From Kerstersia similis (lineage in GTDB: Bacteria > Pseudomonadota > Gammaproteobacteria > Burkholderiales > Burkholderiaceae_B), in the NCBI RefSeq assembly GCF_965139615.1, contig NZ_CBCSIQ010000003.1:124001-188000 (forward strand): a DNA stretch of 64,000 nt. The letters are read 5' to 3'. Position numbers and translations under genes: made by a program. The notes under the pieces are model-generated. The model was not told the DNA's origin. It was given only the letters and a program-made list of their open reading frames with translations, and ran no database searches. How positions within the stretch are numbered: position 1 is the first letter of the stretch; the number at the start of each line of letters is the position of its first letter. Of this stretch, positions 37,574 to 45,899 are shown in pieces.

Positions 37574-38185
37574 ATGCGTGACCGCATGCCCTCTTTAACC
37601 GCGCTGATCCTGCTGCTGGCCCTGGTGGCCGGCACCTGGTGGGCGGCCGACTACGCCCAGCGCTCCATCCCCATCGACCCGCCACCGCGCATGACGCACG
37701 AACCGGACGCCTGGGCGGAGGTGTTCGCCTTCATGCAGACCGACCCGGAAGGACGCCCGACCAACCGCCTGGAAGGCAAGCGCATGGAACACTTCCCGGA
37801 CGATGACTCCTACGCCGTGGATGCGCCACGCGCCATCAGCCAGCAAGCCGCCAATCCGGTTACGATAGGCACCGCCCGCACCGGCATCATGGATCAGGAC
37901 GGCAAGCGCATTACACTGCAGGGCGATGCGCGGCTGCTGCGCAAGGCAGAGGCAGACCGCCCGGCGCTGGAAGTCCGCAGCGAAGAAATCATTATCCTGC
38001 CGGATGACGACCTGGCCTATACCGACCAGCCCGCCACCGTGACACATGGGAAATCCCATATGCAGGGTACCGGCATGCGCTACGACAATGCCACCCGGCA
38101 ATTGAAAGTCCAGTCTTCCACGCAAGTCCATATTGACGGTGAAAACCAGCCTGGGCTCCGTTCCCCTAGTTCACGACAGCCATGA
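37574..38185 (+). CDS. lptC: LPS export protein LptC
   Basis: Bitopic inner-membrane protein of the Lpt bridge. 203 residues: one membrane helix near the N-terminus (about 8-26, LTALILLLALVAGTWWAAD), then a periplasmic beta-jellyroll (PRMTHEPDAWAEVFAFMQTD, GKRMEHFPDDDSYAVDAPRA, DQDGKRITLQGDARLLR). Overlaps lptA by 4 bases, so translation is coupled. Sequence conservation of LptC is low; context makes the call firm. Confidence 0.93.
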   Translation: MRDRMPSLTALILLLALVAGTWWAADYAQRSIPIDPPPRMTHEPDAWAEVFAFMQTDPEGRPTNRLEGKRMEHFPDDDSYAVDAPRAISQQAANPVTIGTARTGIMDQDGKRITLQGDARLLRKAEADRPALEVRSEEIIILPDDDLAYTDQPATVTHGKSHMQGTGMRYDNATRQLKVQSSTQVHIDGENQPGLRSPSSRQP

Positions 38186-38760
38186 ATCCATCCTTTCTTG
38201 CCCGCCCTTTTCTCCTGTTGAGCGCCTGCGCGGCACTGCTGTGCGGCGCCGCCCAGGCCCAACAAGCGAATGCCGAAGACCCCAGCACGCAGATCCTGTC
38301 TGTCTCGCTGGAATATGACGATCTCAACCGCAGCAGCATTTTCACTGGCGACGTCATCATGACGCGCGGCATGATGACCTTGAACGCGGATCGCCTGGAA
38401 ATGCGGGAAGACAAGGACGGCTTCCAATACGGCACAGCGACGGCCAACAGCGGCAAACAAGTCCGCATCCGCCAGGAACGCCCGGAAAATGCTGAGATTT
38501 TCGAAGCACGCGGCCAGCGCGCCGACTACGACAGCAAAGCGGAAACCATCGTCCTGAACGGCAACGCCAGCATCGTGCGCATGATTTGCGGCAAACCCTA
38601 TGACCGCATTAACGGCGACCGCATCGTCTATAACCAGAAAAACGACACCTATTCGGCCAGCAGTGAATCCGGCCGGGTTCGCTCCGTGGCGCAGCCTCGC
38701 AGCAAGACCGAGGCCGCCGCAGCGGAATGCCTGGGCCGCCCCGCCGCCAAGCAGGAATAA
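38182..38760 (+). CDS. lptA: LPS transport periplasmic protein LptA
   Basis: Periplasmic bridge protein, 192 residues with a signal peptide cleaved after about residue 29 (GAAQAQQA). OstA-type jellyroll strands are seen: ILSVSLEYDDLNRSSIFTGD, VIMTRGMMTLNADRLEMRED, YDSKAETIVLNGNASIVR and INGDRIVYNQKNDTYSA. Lies between lptC (overlapping) and lptB (8 bases). Confidence 0.95.
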   Translation: MNPSFLARPFLLLSACAALLCGAAQAQQANAEDPSTQILSVSLEYDDLNRSSIFTGDVIMTRGMMTLNADRLEMREDKDGFQYGTATANSGKQVRIRQERPENAEIFEARGQRADYDSKAETIVLNGNASIVRMICGKPYDRINGDRIVYNQKNDTYSASSESGRVRSVAQPRSKTEAAAAECLGRPAAKQE

Positions 38761-38768
38761 GGCACACG

Positions 38769-39548
38769 ATGTCAAATATCTCTTCCTCTGCGCTGGGCAA
38801 CAAAACGCCTGGCAGCCTGCGCGCCACCGGCCTGCGGAAAACCTATAACAAGCGCACGGTGGTGCAGGATGTCTCCGTCTCCGTCGATAGCGGCGAGGTG
38901 GTCGGCCTGCTGGGCCCCAACGGCGCCGGTAAAACCACCAGTTTCTACATGATCGTCGGCCTGGTTCCCGCAGATGCCGGCCGCATCGAAATCGACGGTC
39001 GCGACGCCACGGCGCTGCCCATCCATCGCCGCGCGCGTCTTGGCCTCTCCTACCTGCCGCAGGATGCCTCGGTCTTCCGTCGCCTGACGGTAGAACAGAA
39101 CATCCGGGCCGTCCTGGAACTGCAGCTCGACGCCAACGGCAAGACCCTGCCGACCAAAGCCGTCAATGAACAGCTTGAGAACCTGCTGGACGAATTGCAG
39201 ATCGACCATATCCGCGAAAGCATGGCGATTTCGCTATCGGGCGGCGAGCGCCGCCGCGTGGAAATCGCCCGTGCGCTTGCCACGCGGCCGCGCTTCATCC
39301 TGCTCGACGAACCGTTTGCCGGTGTCGATCCCATCGCGGTAATCGAGATTCAGCGTATCGTGCGTTTTCTCAAAGGCCGCGGCATTGGCGTGCTCATCAC
39401 CGACCACAACGTGCGCGAAACCCTGGGGATCTGTGACCGCGCCTACATCATCAGCGAAGGCAAGGTACTGACCAACGGCCACCCGGACGAAATCGTTGGC
39501 GATCCCGCCGTGCGGCGAGTGTACCTGGGCGAGCACTTCCGCATGTAA
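38769..39548 (+). CDS. lptB: LPS export ABC transporter ATP-binding protein LptB
   Basis: Cytosolic ATPase powering LPS extraction; 259 residues. Walker A LLGPNGAGKTTSFYMIVGL, Q-loop SYLPQDASVFRRLTVEQN, signature LSGGERRRVEIARALATRPR, Walker B FILLDEPFAGVDPIAV, H-loop ITDHNVRETL. The ATG at 38769 was chosen; a 14-codon upstream extension lies inside lptA. Unusually, the next gene is hpf and not rpoN. Confidence 0.97.
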   Translation: MSNISSSALGNKTPGSLRATGLRKTYNKRTVVQDVSVSVDSGEVVGLLGPNGAGKTTSFYMIVGLVPADAGRIEIDGRDATALPIHRRARLGLSYLPQDASVFRRLTVEQNIRAVLELQLDANGKTLPTKAVNEQLENLLDELQIDHIRESMAISLSGGERRRVEIARALATRPRFILLDEPFAGVDPIAVIEIQRIVRFLKGRGIGVLITDHNVRETLGICDRAYIISEGKVLTNGHPDEIVGDPAVRRVYLGEHFRM

Positions 39549-39762
39549 GGCCGCCGGCTCCCGGCGCCAGCCATGGCACACGCGACATTTCACACACGGG
39601 TTTGTCCTGCCTCATGGACAGTGCCCATGACAGCATCGGCGGACTTGCTTTCGGCGCGTATCCCGATACACTGAGAACATACGGCGGGAAATTATTCCGC
39701 CAGGCACCGGGGCTCAGGCCAACTGGCAGGCGCCCCGGGAACATCACCACGGAGGGAGCAAT
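39549..39762 (+). other. lptB-hpf intergenic region, site where rpoN is expected
   Basis: In E. coli and many proteobacteria rpoN sits here. The 214 bases carry no frame with sigma-54 features and no visible remnant. They contain a small inverted repeat (GGCGG at 39683-39687 pairing with CCGCC at 39697-39701) and a strong ribosome binding site for hpf near 39752 (GGAGGGAG). It probably also carries the hpf promoter. Confidence 0.6.
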
Positions 39763-40083
39763 ATGAATCTGAATATCAGCGGTCACCACCTGGAAGTCAC
39801 CCCTGCCATCCGCGACTACGTCACCTCCAAGCTCTCCCGCGCCCTGGGCCGATTCGATAGCGTCATCGACGCCCAGGTCATTCTGTCGGTCGAGAAGCTG
39901 CGCCACAAGGCCGAAGTCACGGTCCGCGTCCCTGGCAAGGATCTGCACAGCGAAGCCGCCGAGGAAACCCTCTACGCCGCCATCGACCTGCTAGCCGACA
40001 AACTCGACAGACAAGTCACCGATCACAAGAATCGTGTCCGCGACCACGCGCACGAATCTGCCAAGCGCCAGGTCATTGAATAA
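39763..40083 (+). CDS. hpf: Ribosome hibernation promoting factor (short form)
   Basis: A 106-residue S30AE-family protein that binds the 30S A/P sites in stationary phase. MNLNISGHHLEVTPAIRDYV at the N-terminus, KLSRALGRFDSVIDAQVILS, then EAAEETLYAAIDLLADKLDR. It lacks the C-terminal dimerisation domain of the long type. Strong Shine-Dalgarno upstream and a terminator hairpin right after. Confidence 0.95.
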   Translation: MNLNISGHHLEVTPAIRDYVTSKLSRALGRFDSVIDAQVILSVEKLRHKAEVTVRVPGKDLHSEAAEETLYAAIDLLADKLDRQVTDHKNRVRDHAHESAKRQVIE

Positions 40084-40096
40084 CCAGGCAACATCC

Positions 40097-40131
40097 CGCA
40101 CACCGCCCGCTCAGCCGGGCGGTGTGCGTTT
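40097..40131 (+). terminator. Hairpin terminator after hpf
   Basis: CGCACACCGCCCG (40097-40109) pairs with CGGGCGGTGTGCG (40116-40128) over a 6-base loop, followed by TTTCC. The 13-bp GC-rich stem starts 14 bases after the hpf stop and separates hpf from ptsN, though the T-tract is short. Confidence 0.75.
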
Positions 40132-40157
40132 CCGGCGCCTGCAAAGCGAAAAGATTT

Positions 40158-40184
40158 TTGCATTGCGGTATAAGTCCCTATAAT
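40158..40184 (+). promoter_or_regulatory. Candidate sigma-70 promoter of ptsN
   Basis: A consensus -10 box TATAAT lies at 40179-40184, with TTGCAT at 40158-40163 as a possible -35 (15-base spacer, slightly short). Transcription would begin around 40190-40192, almost at the ptsN ATG (40193), which has no Shine-Dalgarno. A leaderless message is therefore possible. Confidence 0.55.
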
Positions 40185-40192
40185 GCGAAACC

Positions 40193-40666
40193 ATGAACCA
40201 TTTGTCGCGCATTCTGCCTGCCGGCAATGTCGTGCTCGACTTGCCCGTCACCAGTAAGAAACGGGCATTCGAGCAGGCCGGCCTGCTATTTGAAAACCAT
40301 CACGGCCTGGCTCGCTCCACCGTGTTTGACAGCCTGTTCTCACGGGAACGGCTGGGTTCCACCGCACTCGGCCACGGCGTTGCCGTTCCGCACGGCCGTG
40401 TCAAAGGCCTGACGCATGCACTGTCTGCGTTCTACCGCCTGGCACAACCCATTCCCTTCGATGCCCCCGACGGCCAGCCCGTCAGCTTGCTGATGTTCCT
40501 GCTGGTGCCGGAAACTGCCACCCAGCAACACCTGGACATCCTGGCCGAACTGGCCCAGTTGCTTTCCGACAAAGCCCTGCGCGAACGCCTGCTGACGGAA
40601 ACCGACCCAAGCGTCGTGCATCAACTCCTGACCCAATACACGCCCGCCGGGGCGTCCGGGGCATAG
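40193..40666 (+). CDS. ptsN: Nitrogen-PTS phosphocarrier EIIA-Ntr
   Basis: A 157-residue regulatory EIIA of the nitrogen-related phosphotransferase system. The phosphorylated histidine is H67 in LGHGVAVPHGRVKG; SALYRL-like SAFYRLAQPIPFDAPDGQPV and LLMFLLVPETATQQHLDIL complete the fold. It is followed by hprK (11 bases) and rapZ, the usual betaproteobacterial arrangement. No Shine-Dalgarno is visible; see the promoter entry. Confidence 0.95.
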   Translation: MNHLSRILPAGNVVLDLPVTSKKRAFEQAGLLFENHHGLARSTVFDSLFSRERLGSTALGHGVAVPHGRVKGLTHALSAFYRLAQPIPFDAPDGQPVSLLMFLLVPETATQQHLDILAELAQLLSDKALRERLLTETDPSVVHQLLTQYTPAGASGA

Positions 40667-40677
40667 GGTCGTCCACC

Positions 40678-41619
40678 ATGGTGACGATCCGCAACCTGGT
40701 CGAGGATAACGCCCCCCTCGTCCCGTTTACCTGGATCGCCAGCGAAGCAGCCGCTGATCGCGGGATCCCCAACGACGGCGATTCGGCGGCCGACCTCATC
40801 GGTCACTTGAACCTGATCCATCCCGGGCGCATCCAGGTTTTCGGCGACCAGGAAATCGCTTTCTACTGCCGCCTGGAACGCCGCCGCCGTGGCCAGCACC
40901 TGGCTGAGCTGCTGGCCGCTGGCGTACCTGCCATGATCCTCGCCGAGGACTCCATCAGCCGCGCGCCCCCCGACCTCATCCAGGCCTGCGAAAGCCAGCA
41001 GGTTCCCTTGCTGGCCACGCCCATGCCGGCGGCACGCGTCATCGACCTGCTGCGCAACTACCTGGGCAAGCGCATGGCGCCGACCACGACGGTGCATGGC
41101 GTCTTCATGGATGTCCTGGGGCTGGGCGTGCTGATCACCGGTGAATCCGGGCTGGGCAAGAGCGAACTGGCACTGGAACTGATTTCGCGCGGTCACGGCC
41201 TGGTGGCGGACGACGCCGTCGATTTCGCCCGCACGGCCCCCACGCTGGTGGAAGGCTACTGCCCGCCGCTGCTGCAGAACCTGCTGGAAGTACGCGGCCT
41301 GGGCCTGCTGGATATCCGTACCATCTTTGGTGAAACGTCGGTGCGCCGCAAAATGCCGCTCAAGCTCATCGTGCATCTGGTACGTTCCAGCGCCACCGAG
41401 AAGTTCGAACGCCTGCCCCTGCAGGATCTCAGCCAGGATGTGCTGGGCCTGCCCATACGCAAGGTCATGCTCCAGGTCGCCGCAGGGCGCAACCTGGCCG
41501 TTCTGGTCGAAGCTGCGGTACGCAACAGCATCCTCAAGTTACGCGGCATAGATACCTTGGGAGAGTTCATGAGCCGTCAATCCCTGGCCATCATGCAGGG
41601 TATGGATAAGCAGCCATGA
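40678..41619 (+). CDS. hprK: HPr kinase/phosphorylase
   Basis: Phosphorylates and dephosphorylates HPr on a serine. 313 residues with an N-terminal domain (MVTIRNLVEDNAPLVPFTWI) and a C-terminal kinase domain with Walker A GESGLGKSELALELI at 155-169, HGLVADDAVDF after it, and the HprK signature LEVRGLGLLDIRTIFGE near 205. Complete; the stop overlaps rapZ by 4 bases. Confidence 0.96.
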   Translation: MVTIRNLVEDNAPLVPFTWIASEAAADRGIPNDGDSAADLIGHLNLIHPGRIQVFGDQEIAFYCRLERRRRGQHLAELLAAGVPAMILAEDSISRAPPDLIQACESQQVPLLATPMPAARVIDLLRNYLGKRMAPTTTVHGVFMDVLGLGVLITGESGLGKSELALELISRGHGLVADDAVDFARTAPTLVEGYCPPLLQNLLEVRGLGLLDIRTIFGETSVRRKMPLKLIVHLVRSSATEKFERLPLQDLSQDVLGLPIRKVMLQVAAGRNLAVLVEAAVRNSILKLRGIDTLGEFMSRQSLAIMQGMDKQP

Positions 41620-42500
41620 ATCGTTCGATTCAGGATATCGTCATCATCACCGGCATATCCGGCTCAGGCAAATCCGTTGCCTTGCGCATGCTGGAAGATT
41701 CAGGCTACACCTGCATCGACAATCTTCCCATCCGCTATCTGCAGGATTTTTGCGTCGATCTGAATTCCCAGCCGCCCAGCCATGTCGCGGTTGCCATTGA
41801 TGCCCGCTCGCCTGGTGAGATCGAAGATTTGCCGCAGGTGCTCACGGCCATTCGCGCCATTGGCATCCCCTTGCGCGTCATTTTTCTGGACGCCAGCACT
41901 GAAGCGCTGGTGCAGCGCTATTCCGAATCCCGCCGCCGCCATCCACTCACGGACAGGCTGTCGGCAACCGGCAAGACCTTGACGCTGACGGAATGCATCC
42001 AACAGGAACGGGAACTGCTGGCGCCCTTGCGCGAGCAGGAGCACATCATCGACACCTCCTATCTCAGCCCGGTGCAATTGCGCCACTGGATAGGCCAGGT
42101 GGTGCAGGTCGAACGCCTGCCCTTGCTGCTGACTTTCGAATCCTTCGCCTACAAGATCGGCGTGCCCAGTGACGCCGACCTCGTCTTCGATGCCCGCTGC
42201 CTGCCCAATCCGCACTACGATGCGGCATTGCGCCCCCTGACCGGCAAGGATGCCCCCGTGGCCAAATGGCTGGAGGGCTACGCCCAGGTTGGCGAGATGA
42301 TTGATGACATCTATGGCCTGGTACGCAAATGGCTGCCACGCTACATGCAGGACACTCGCAGTTATCTCACCGTTGCGGTAGGCTGTACCGGGGGCCAGCA
42401 CCGTTCGGTTTACGTGGTCGAACAGCTGGCCCTGCGCTTCGCTTCGCACTCCCCTCTGCTGGTGCGGCACCGTTCCCCGATACACATTCCGCGCGCATGA
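41616..42500 (+). CDS. rapZ: RNase adapter RapZ (YvcJ family nucleotide-binding protein)
   Basis: A 294-residue P-loop protein; in E. coli it presents GlmZ RNA to RNase E and senses glucosamine 6-phosphate. Walker A GISGSGKS at 13-20, DARSPGEIEDL near 69, DRLSATGKTLTLTECIQQER near 113, and the C-terminal TVAVGCTGGQHRSVYVVEQL segment that carries the conserved GCTGGxHRSV motif. Overlaps hprK and rlpA by 4 bases on either side. Confidence 0.95.
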   Translation: MNRSIQDIVIITGISGSGKSVALRMLEDSGYTCIDNLPIRYLQDFCVDLNSQPPSHVAVAIDARSPGEIEDLPQVLTAIRAIGIPLRVIFLDASTEALVQRYSESRRRHPLTDRLSATGKTLTLTECIQQERELLAPLREQEHIIDTSYLSPVQLRHWIGQVVQVERLPLLLTFESFAYKIGVPSDADLVFDARCLPNPHYDAALRPLTGKDAPVAKWLEGYAQVGEMIDDIYGLVRKWLPRYMQDTRSYLTVAVGCTGGQHRSVYVVEQLALRFASHSPLLVRHRSPIHIPRA

Positions 42501-43447
42501 TGTCTGGTGCGCATATCGTCACGCCCGGCACGCACCAGCCAGGCCACCCGGCTCCCCTGGCTGCGGCCCCCCTCCCTCGAACAGCGTACCGCTGGCTCTG
42601 GCTGGCCCTTGCCTTGTTGATCGCCGTCGTGCTTTCGGCCTGCGGCAGTTCCCCCAAACGCAGCGGCGGCTACTACAAGGATGACGGCCCGCATGCACGC
42701 GTACCTGCCGACCTGGACAAAGTCCCGGATGCCGTGCCGCGCGTGGAACCGTATGCCAGCGGCCCGAACCGGCCCTATACCGTTTTCGGCAAGAAGTACG
42801 TGCCGGACACCAGCGGCCGCGCCTACCGTAACCGTGGCACGGCATCTTGGTATGGCAAGAAATTCCATGGTCAGCCGACGTCCAACGGCGAAACCTACGA
42901 CATGTACAAGATGACGGCCGCGCACCCCACGCTGCCCATCCCCAGCTACGCAAAGGTGACCCGTACCGCCAATGGCCGCAGCGTCATTGTCCGCATCAAC
43001 GACCGTGGCCCCTTCCATGATGGCCGCATCATCGACTTGTCTTATGTCGCCGCTCACCGGTTGGACATCATTGCTCCCGGTAGCGGCGAAGTGATCGTCG
43101 AGTGGATCAGCCCGGATGACATCCGGGGCAACCGGGTGCCGCAAGCCTCCGGCCCAAGCCCGGTGTTGGCAAGCGCCACCTCTGCCAGCCCTCCCGCCGT
43201 CTCTGCCGCCATGCCCGGCATCTTCCTGCAACTGGGCGCCTTTGGCTCAGCAGACAACGCCAACGCCTTCCTGGCCCACATGCGCAGCGAACTCGACAAT
43301 GACCCCCGCCTGCGGCTGGAACAAGGCGGCAATGGCATTTATCGTGTCCGACTGGGCCCCTACCCCGACCGCAGCAGCGCGGAAGACGCTGCCAGCCGCA
43401 TCGGCCGCCAGCTGGGCATTTCACCCTCCATCGCCCTGCAGCCCTGA
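42497..43447 (+). CDS. rlpA: RlpA-like septal-ring lipoprotein with SPOR domain
   Basis: Lytic transglycosylase-type protein acting on peptide-free septal glycan. About 316 residues: signal and lipobox LLIAVVLSACGSS, a double-psi beta-barrel domain (GTASWYGKKFHGQPTSNGET, MTAAHPTLPIPSYAKVTR, IVRINDRGPFHDGRIIDLSY with the catalytic Asp), and a C-terminal SPOR domain (GIFLQLGAFGSADNANAFLA) binding denuded glycans. The ATGs at 42497/42500 overlap the rapZ stop. Confidence 0.93.
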   Translation: MMSGAHIVTPGTHQPGHPAPLAAAPLPRTAYRWLWLALALLIAVVLSACGSSPKRSGGYYKDDGPHARVPADLDKVPDAVPRVEPYASGPNRPYTVFGKKYVPDTSGRAYRNRGTASWYGKKFHGQPTSNGETYDMYKMTAAHPTLPIPSYAKVTRTANGRSVIVRINDRGPFHDGRIIDLSYVAAHRLDIIAPGSGEVIVEWISPDDIRGNRVPQASGPSPVLASATSASPPAVSAAMPGIFLQLGAFGSADNANAFLAHMRSELDNDPRLRLEQGGNGIYRVRLGPYPDRSSAEDAASRIGRQLGISPSIALQP

Positions 43448-43458
43448 GCCGGCCGCCC

Positions 43459-44028
43459 ATGACGCCCGTACGCCGGTTCCGGCAACGCCTGTTGCCCTGC
43501 CTGATCCTGCTTGCCCTGCTGGCGCTGGCCACATTCGGCTATACGCGCATCATGGGCCGGGTCGCGCCCGGCGTGCCCCCCGTTGCCGAACAAGGCGCCC
43601 CACAAGCCGATCTGGTACGTGTCTATAAGTCCGCCAGGCGCCTGGAGCTCTGGCAGGGCGCTACCCTGCTCGCCAGCTACCGCATCGCGCTTGGCGGCGC
43701 GCCTGACGCCGGACACAAGCAACAGGAAGGCGACCAGCGCACGCCAGAAGGCAGATATGTGATCGACTGGCGCAACCCGCGCTCGCGCGCTTACCTGAGC
43801 CTGCACATTTCCTACCCCAACGCACAGGATCGCCAGGCTGCGGCTGCCGCCGGCTACCCACCTGGCGGCGATATCATGATCCACGGCCTGCCCAACGGCT
43901 GGGGCGCTCTCGGCCCCATCCATCATTGGTGGGACTGGACGGACGGCTGCATCGGCGTCAGCAACAACGATATGCGGGAAATCTGGTCCCAGGTTCCCAA
44001 CGGCACCGCCATCGAAATCGAAGCCTGA
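43459..44028 (+). CDS. L,D-transpeptidase (YkuD family)
   Basis: A 189-residue periplasmic or membrane-anchored enzyme that forms 3-3 crosslinks or attaches proteins to peptidoglycan. An N-terminal hydrophobic segment (about 8-28, RLLPCLILLALLALATFGYT) anchors it. The catalytic region is GGDIMIHGLPNG followed by DWTDGCIGVSNNDM, where the Cys (about 161) is the nucleophile. TPEGRYVIDWRNPRSRAY is the typical upstream element. Lies 11 bases after rlpA, so probably in one envelope-maintenance transcript. Confidence 0.92.
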   Translation: MTPVRRFRQRLLPCLILLALLALATFGYTRIMGRVAPGVPPVAEQGAPQADLVRVYKSARRLELWQGATLLASYRIALGGAPDAGHKQQEGDQRTPEGRYVIDWRNPRSRAYLSLHISYPNAQDRQAAAAAGYPPGGDIMIHGLPNGWGALGPIHHWWDWTDGCIGVSNNDMREIWSQVPNGTAIEIEA

Positions 44029-44106
44029 GCGCAAGCCAGGGTGGACAATTCCGGCACTTGCCGGCTTCCCTGGCCGCCCGGAGCGCGTCACACTCGCGCC
44101 ATGGCC

Positions 44107-45063
44107 TCAATCCGCTTCGTTCTTGCGCTGCAAGGCGCGACGATAAATCGCGTCGCGGTCGCCCCCTGTCACCTTCTGCGCCACCTTCACCGCGTCGCGC
44201 AGCGACAGGCTCTCCAGCAACGCATCCAGCAGCGTATCCAGGGCTGGGTCGCCCGCCTCGGCCGCCTCGTCGTCGTCATCCACAGCGGCTGCCGCGCTTT
44301 CATGCAGGATCAGCACGAACTCACCCTGGCCGCGATGCGGCTGGGCTTCCAGCCAGGCCTGTGCCTCGGCAGCCGGCACCGTCGCCACTTCCTCGAAACG
44401 CTTGCTCAATTCGCGGGCAATCGTTACCCGCCGCTGCGGGCCGGCGATCTCCAGCACATCGGCCAGGGTCGCCTTGAGCCGGTGCGGCGACTCGAAAAAC
44501 ACCACAGGCGCGGCCAACGCGGCCCAGCGGCGCAGCCAGCGCTGGCGCGCCATGCTTTTGTGCGGCGCAAAGCCGGCGAAAGCAAACGCCGGGTTTTCAT
44601 CCGACGTCGCGCCGCTGGCCATCAAGGCGGCGATCACCGCGCTCGGGCCCGGCACCGGCACCACCTGATACCCCGCTTCCCGCACGGCACGCACCACGCG
44701 CGCGCCGGGGTCGCTGACGGCTGGCGCGCCCGCGTCAGACACCAGGGCCACCCGCTGCCCAGCCGCCAGGCGTTCCAGAATATCCTGCGCCGCGCTGGCC
44801 TCATTGTGGCGATGCGCCGACATCAAGGGCGTGGACAGGCCCCAGGCGTCGAACAGGGTGCGGGTCACGCGGGTATCCTCGGCCGCCACCACATCGACCT
44901 TGGCCAGCGTCTGCCAGGCCCGCACGCTCAAATCGCCCAGATTACCGATGGGTGTGGCCACCACATACAGGGCGGCGGCAGGCCAATGCTGCGCCATCAC
45001 CTTCTCGGCGGCACGCAGCCAGGCCGAAGGCGCGGATAGGGAAATATCGGATGTCTCGTTCAT
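44107..45063 (-). CDS. rsmI: 16S rRNA (cytidine(1402)-2'-O)-methyltransferase
   Basis: SAM-dependent enzyme modifying C1402 of 16S rRNA. YVVATPIGNLGDLSVRAWQT near 33, VVAAEDTRVTRTLFDAWGL, SDAGAPAVSDPGARVVRAVR, VPVPGPSAVIAALMASG and FVLILHE are all class III methyltransferase (CbiF/RsmI) signatures. With the ATG at 45063 it has 318 residues and overlaps the start of yraN by 13 bases on the other strand; an ATG at 44997 (MAQHWPAAALY) would remove the overlap and agrees better with the conserved start. Confidence 0.95.
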   Translation of the reverse strand: MNETSDISLSAPSAWLRAAEKVMAQHWPAAALYVVATPIGNLGDLSVRAWQTLAKVDVVAAEDTRVTRTLFDAWGLSTPLMSAHRHNEASAAQDILERLAAGQRVALVSDAGAPAVSDPGARVVRAVREAGYQVVPVPGPSAVIAALMASGATSDENPAFAFAGFAPHKSMARQRWLRRWAALAAPVVFFESPHRLKATLADVLEIAGPQRRVTIARELSKRFEEVATVPAAEAQAWLEAQPHRGQGEFVLILHESAAAAVDDDDEAAEAGDPALDTLLDALLESLSLRDAVKVAQKVTGGDRDAIYRRALQRKNEAD

Positions 45064-45614
45064 CCCGCGAGGATACTATTTTCAGCGATGCCGCGTATGC
45101 CCCGCTCTGGCAACAGCTGGAGAAAGCCCAGGGCCGGGCGCGGCGCAACCGCAAGCGGCGGCTGGCGCGGCAACACGCTGCACGCCTTGAGGCCATCTCG
45201 GACCCCACGCCGCCCCCGGCGCCAGACCAGGCGCCACGTCATGCCCGGCAAGGCAGCCCTGCCCGCCAGCGCGGCAACCGCGCAGAAGACCGCGCCCTGG
45301 CGCACCTGCAAGCGGCCGGGCTGGTACTGCTGGCGCGCAACCTGCAATGCCGCGCCGGAGAAATCGACCTCGTCATGCGCGACGGCCAGGAACTGGTCTT
45401 CGTGGAAGTCCGCCAGCGCAGTCATAGCCGCCATGGCGGCGCGGCGGCCAGCGTGGATGCTGGCAAGCAAAGGCGTCTGCTGGCCACCGCAGCGTGGTTT
45501 CTCCCTCAGATCAGACGAGCTCATTTCCCTAGCCGTGAACCAGGCTGCCGCTTTGATGTGCTGGCTGTGGACGGCCACACCATCCACTGGCTGAAAAGCG
45601 CCTTCCTCAGCTGA
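45051..45614 (+). CDS. yraN: YraN/UPF0102 endonuclease-like protein
   Basis: A 187-residue protein whose second half is the UPF0102 domain: RQRGNRAEDRALAHLQAAGL, ARNLQCRAGEIDLVMRDGQE with the GEIDLI metal site, FVEVRQRSHSRHGGAAASVD, and CRFDVLAVDG. This is a PD-(D/E)XK-like nuclease fold of unknown cellular role. The first 75 residues are basic and Pro-rich and may be an extension. Pairing with rsmI is conserved; in E. coli diaA and dolP follow, but here they are 12 kb away. Confidence 0.9.
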   Translation: MSRSSREDTIFSDAAYAPLWQQLEKAQGRARRNRKRRLARQHAARLEAISDPTPPPAPDQAPRHARQGSPARQRGNRAEDRALAHLQAAGLVLLARNLQCRAGEIDLVMRDGQELVFVEVRQRSHSRHGGAAASVDAGKQRRLLATAAWFLPQIRRAHFPSREPGCRFDVLAVDGHTIHWLKSAFLS

Positions 45615-45750
45615 CGCCTAGTGCAAACGCAGCCCCCAGGCATCTCCACCGGCACTCAGGTTCATGGACCTGAACCATTACGCGCGCCACGAACACGACA
45701 ATATTTTCCGGAAATTGACAAAAATCATCGGCCAGAACCGTAACAGATTT

Positions 45751-45769
45751 GAGAATTGCACTCATTCTC
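45751..45769 (+). promoter_or_regulatory. Fur-type box upstream of the hemophilin-type receptor
   Basis: GAGAATTGCACTCATTCTC has perfect 6-bp arms (GAGAAT/ATTCTC) and matches the 19-bp Fur consensus at 13 positions. It lies about 130 bases before the receptor ATG in a 285-base region that otherwise shows no gene. Iron-dependent repression of the whole three-gene cassette is the natural reading. Confidence 0.6.
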
Positions 45770-45899
45770 TGATTGGGAATTGCCTGATTTGAAAGCTTGG
45801 GCGTGGTGACGACCGCTTTTCCACGCTCCCGCCACACCCCCCCGATTCCGCGCCCGTTTGATCGACTTCCAATCATCGCGGGACAACACCAGATAGAAC

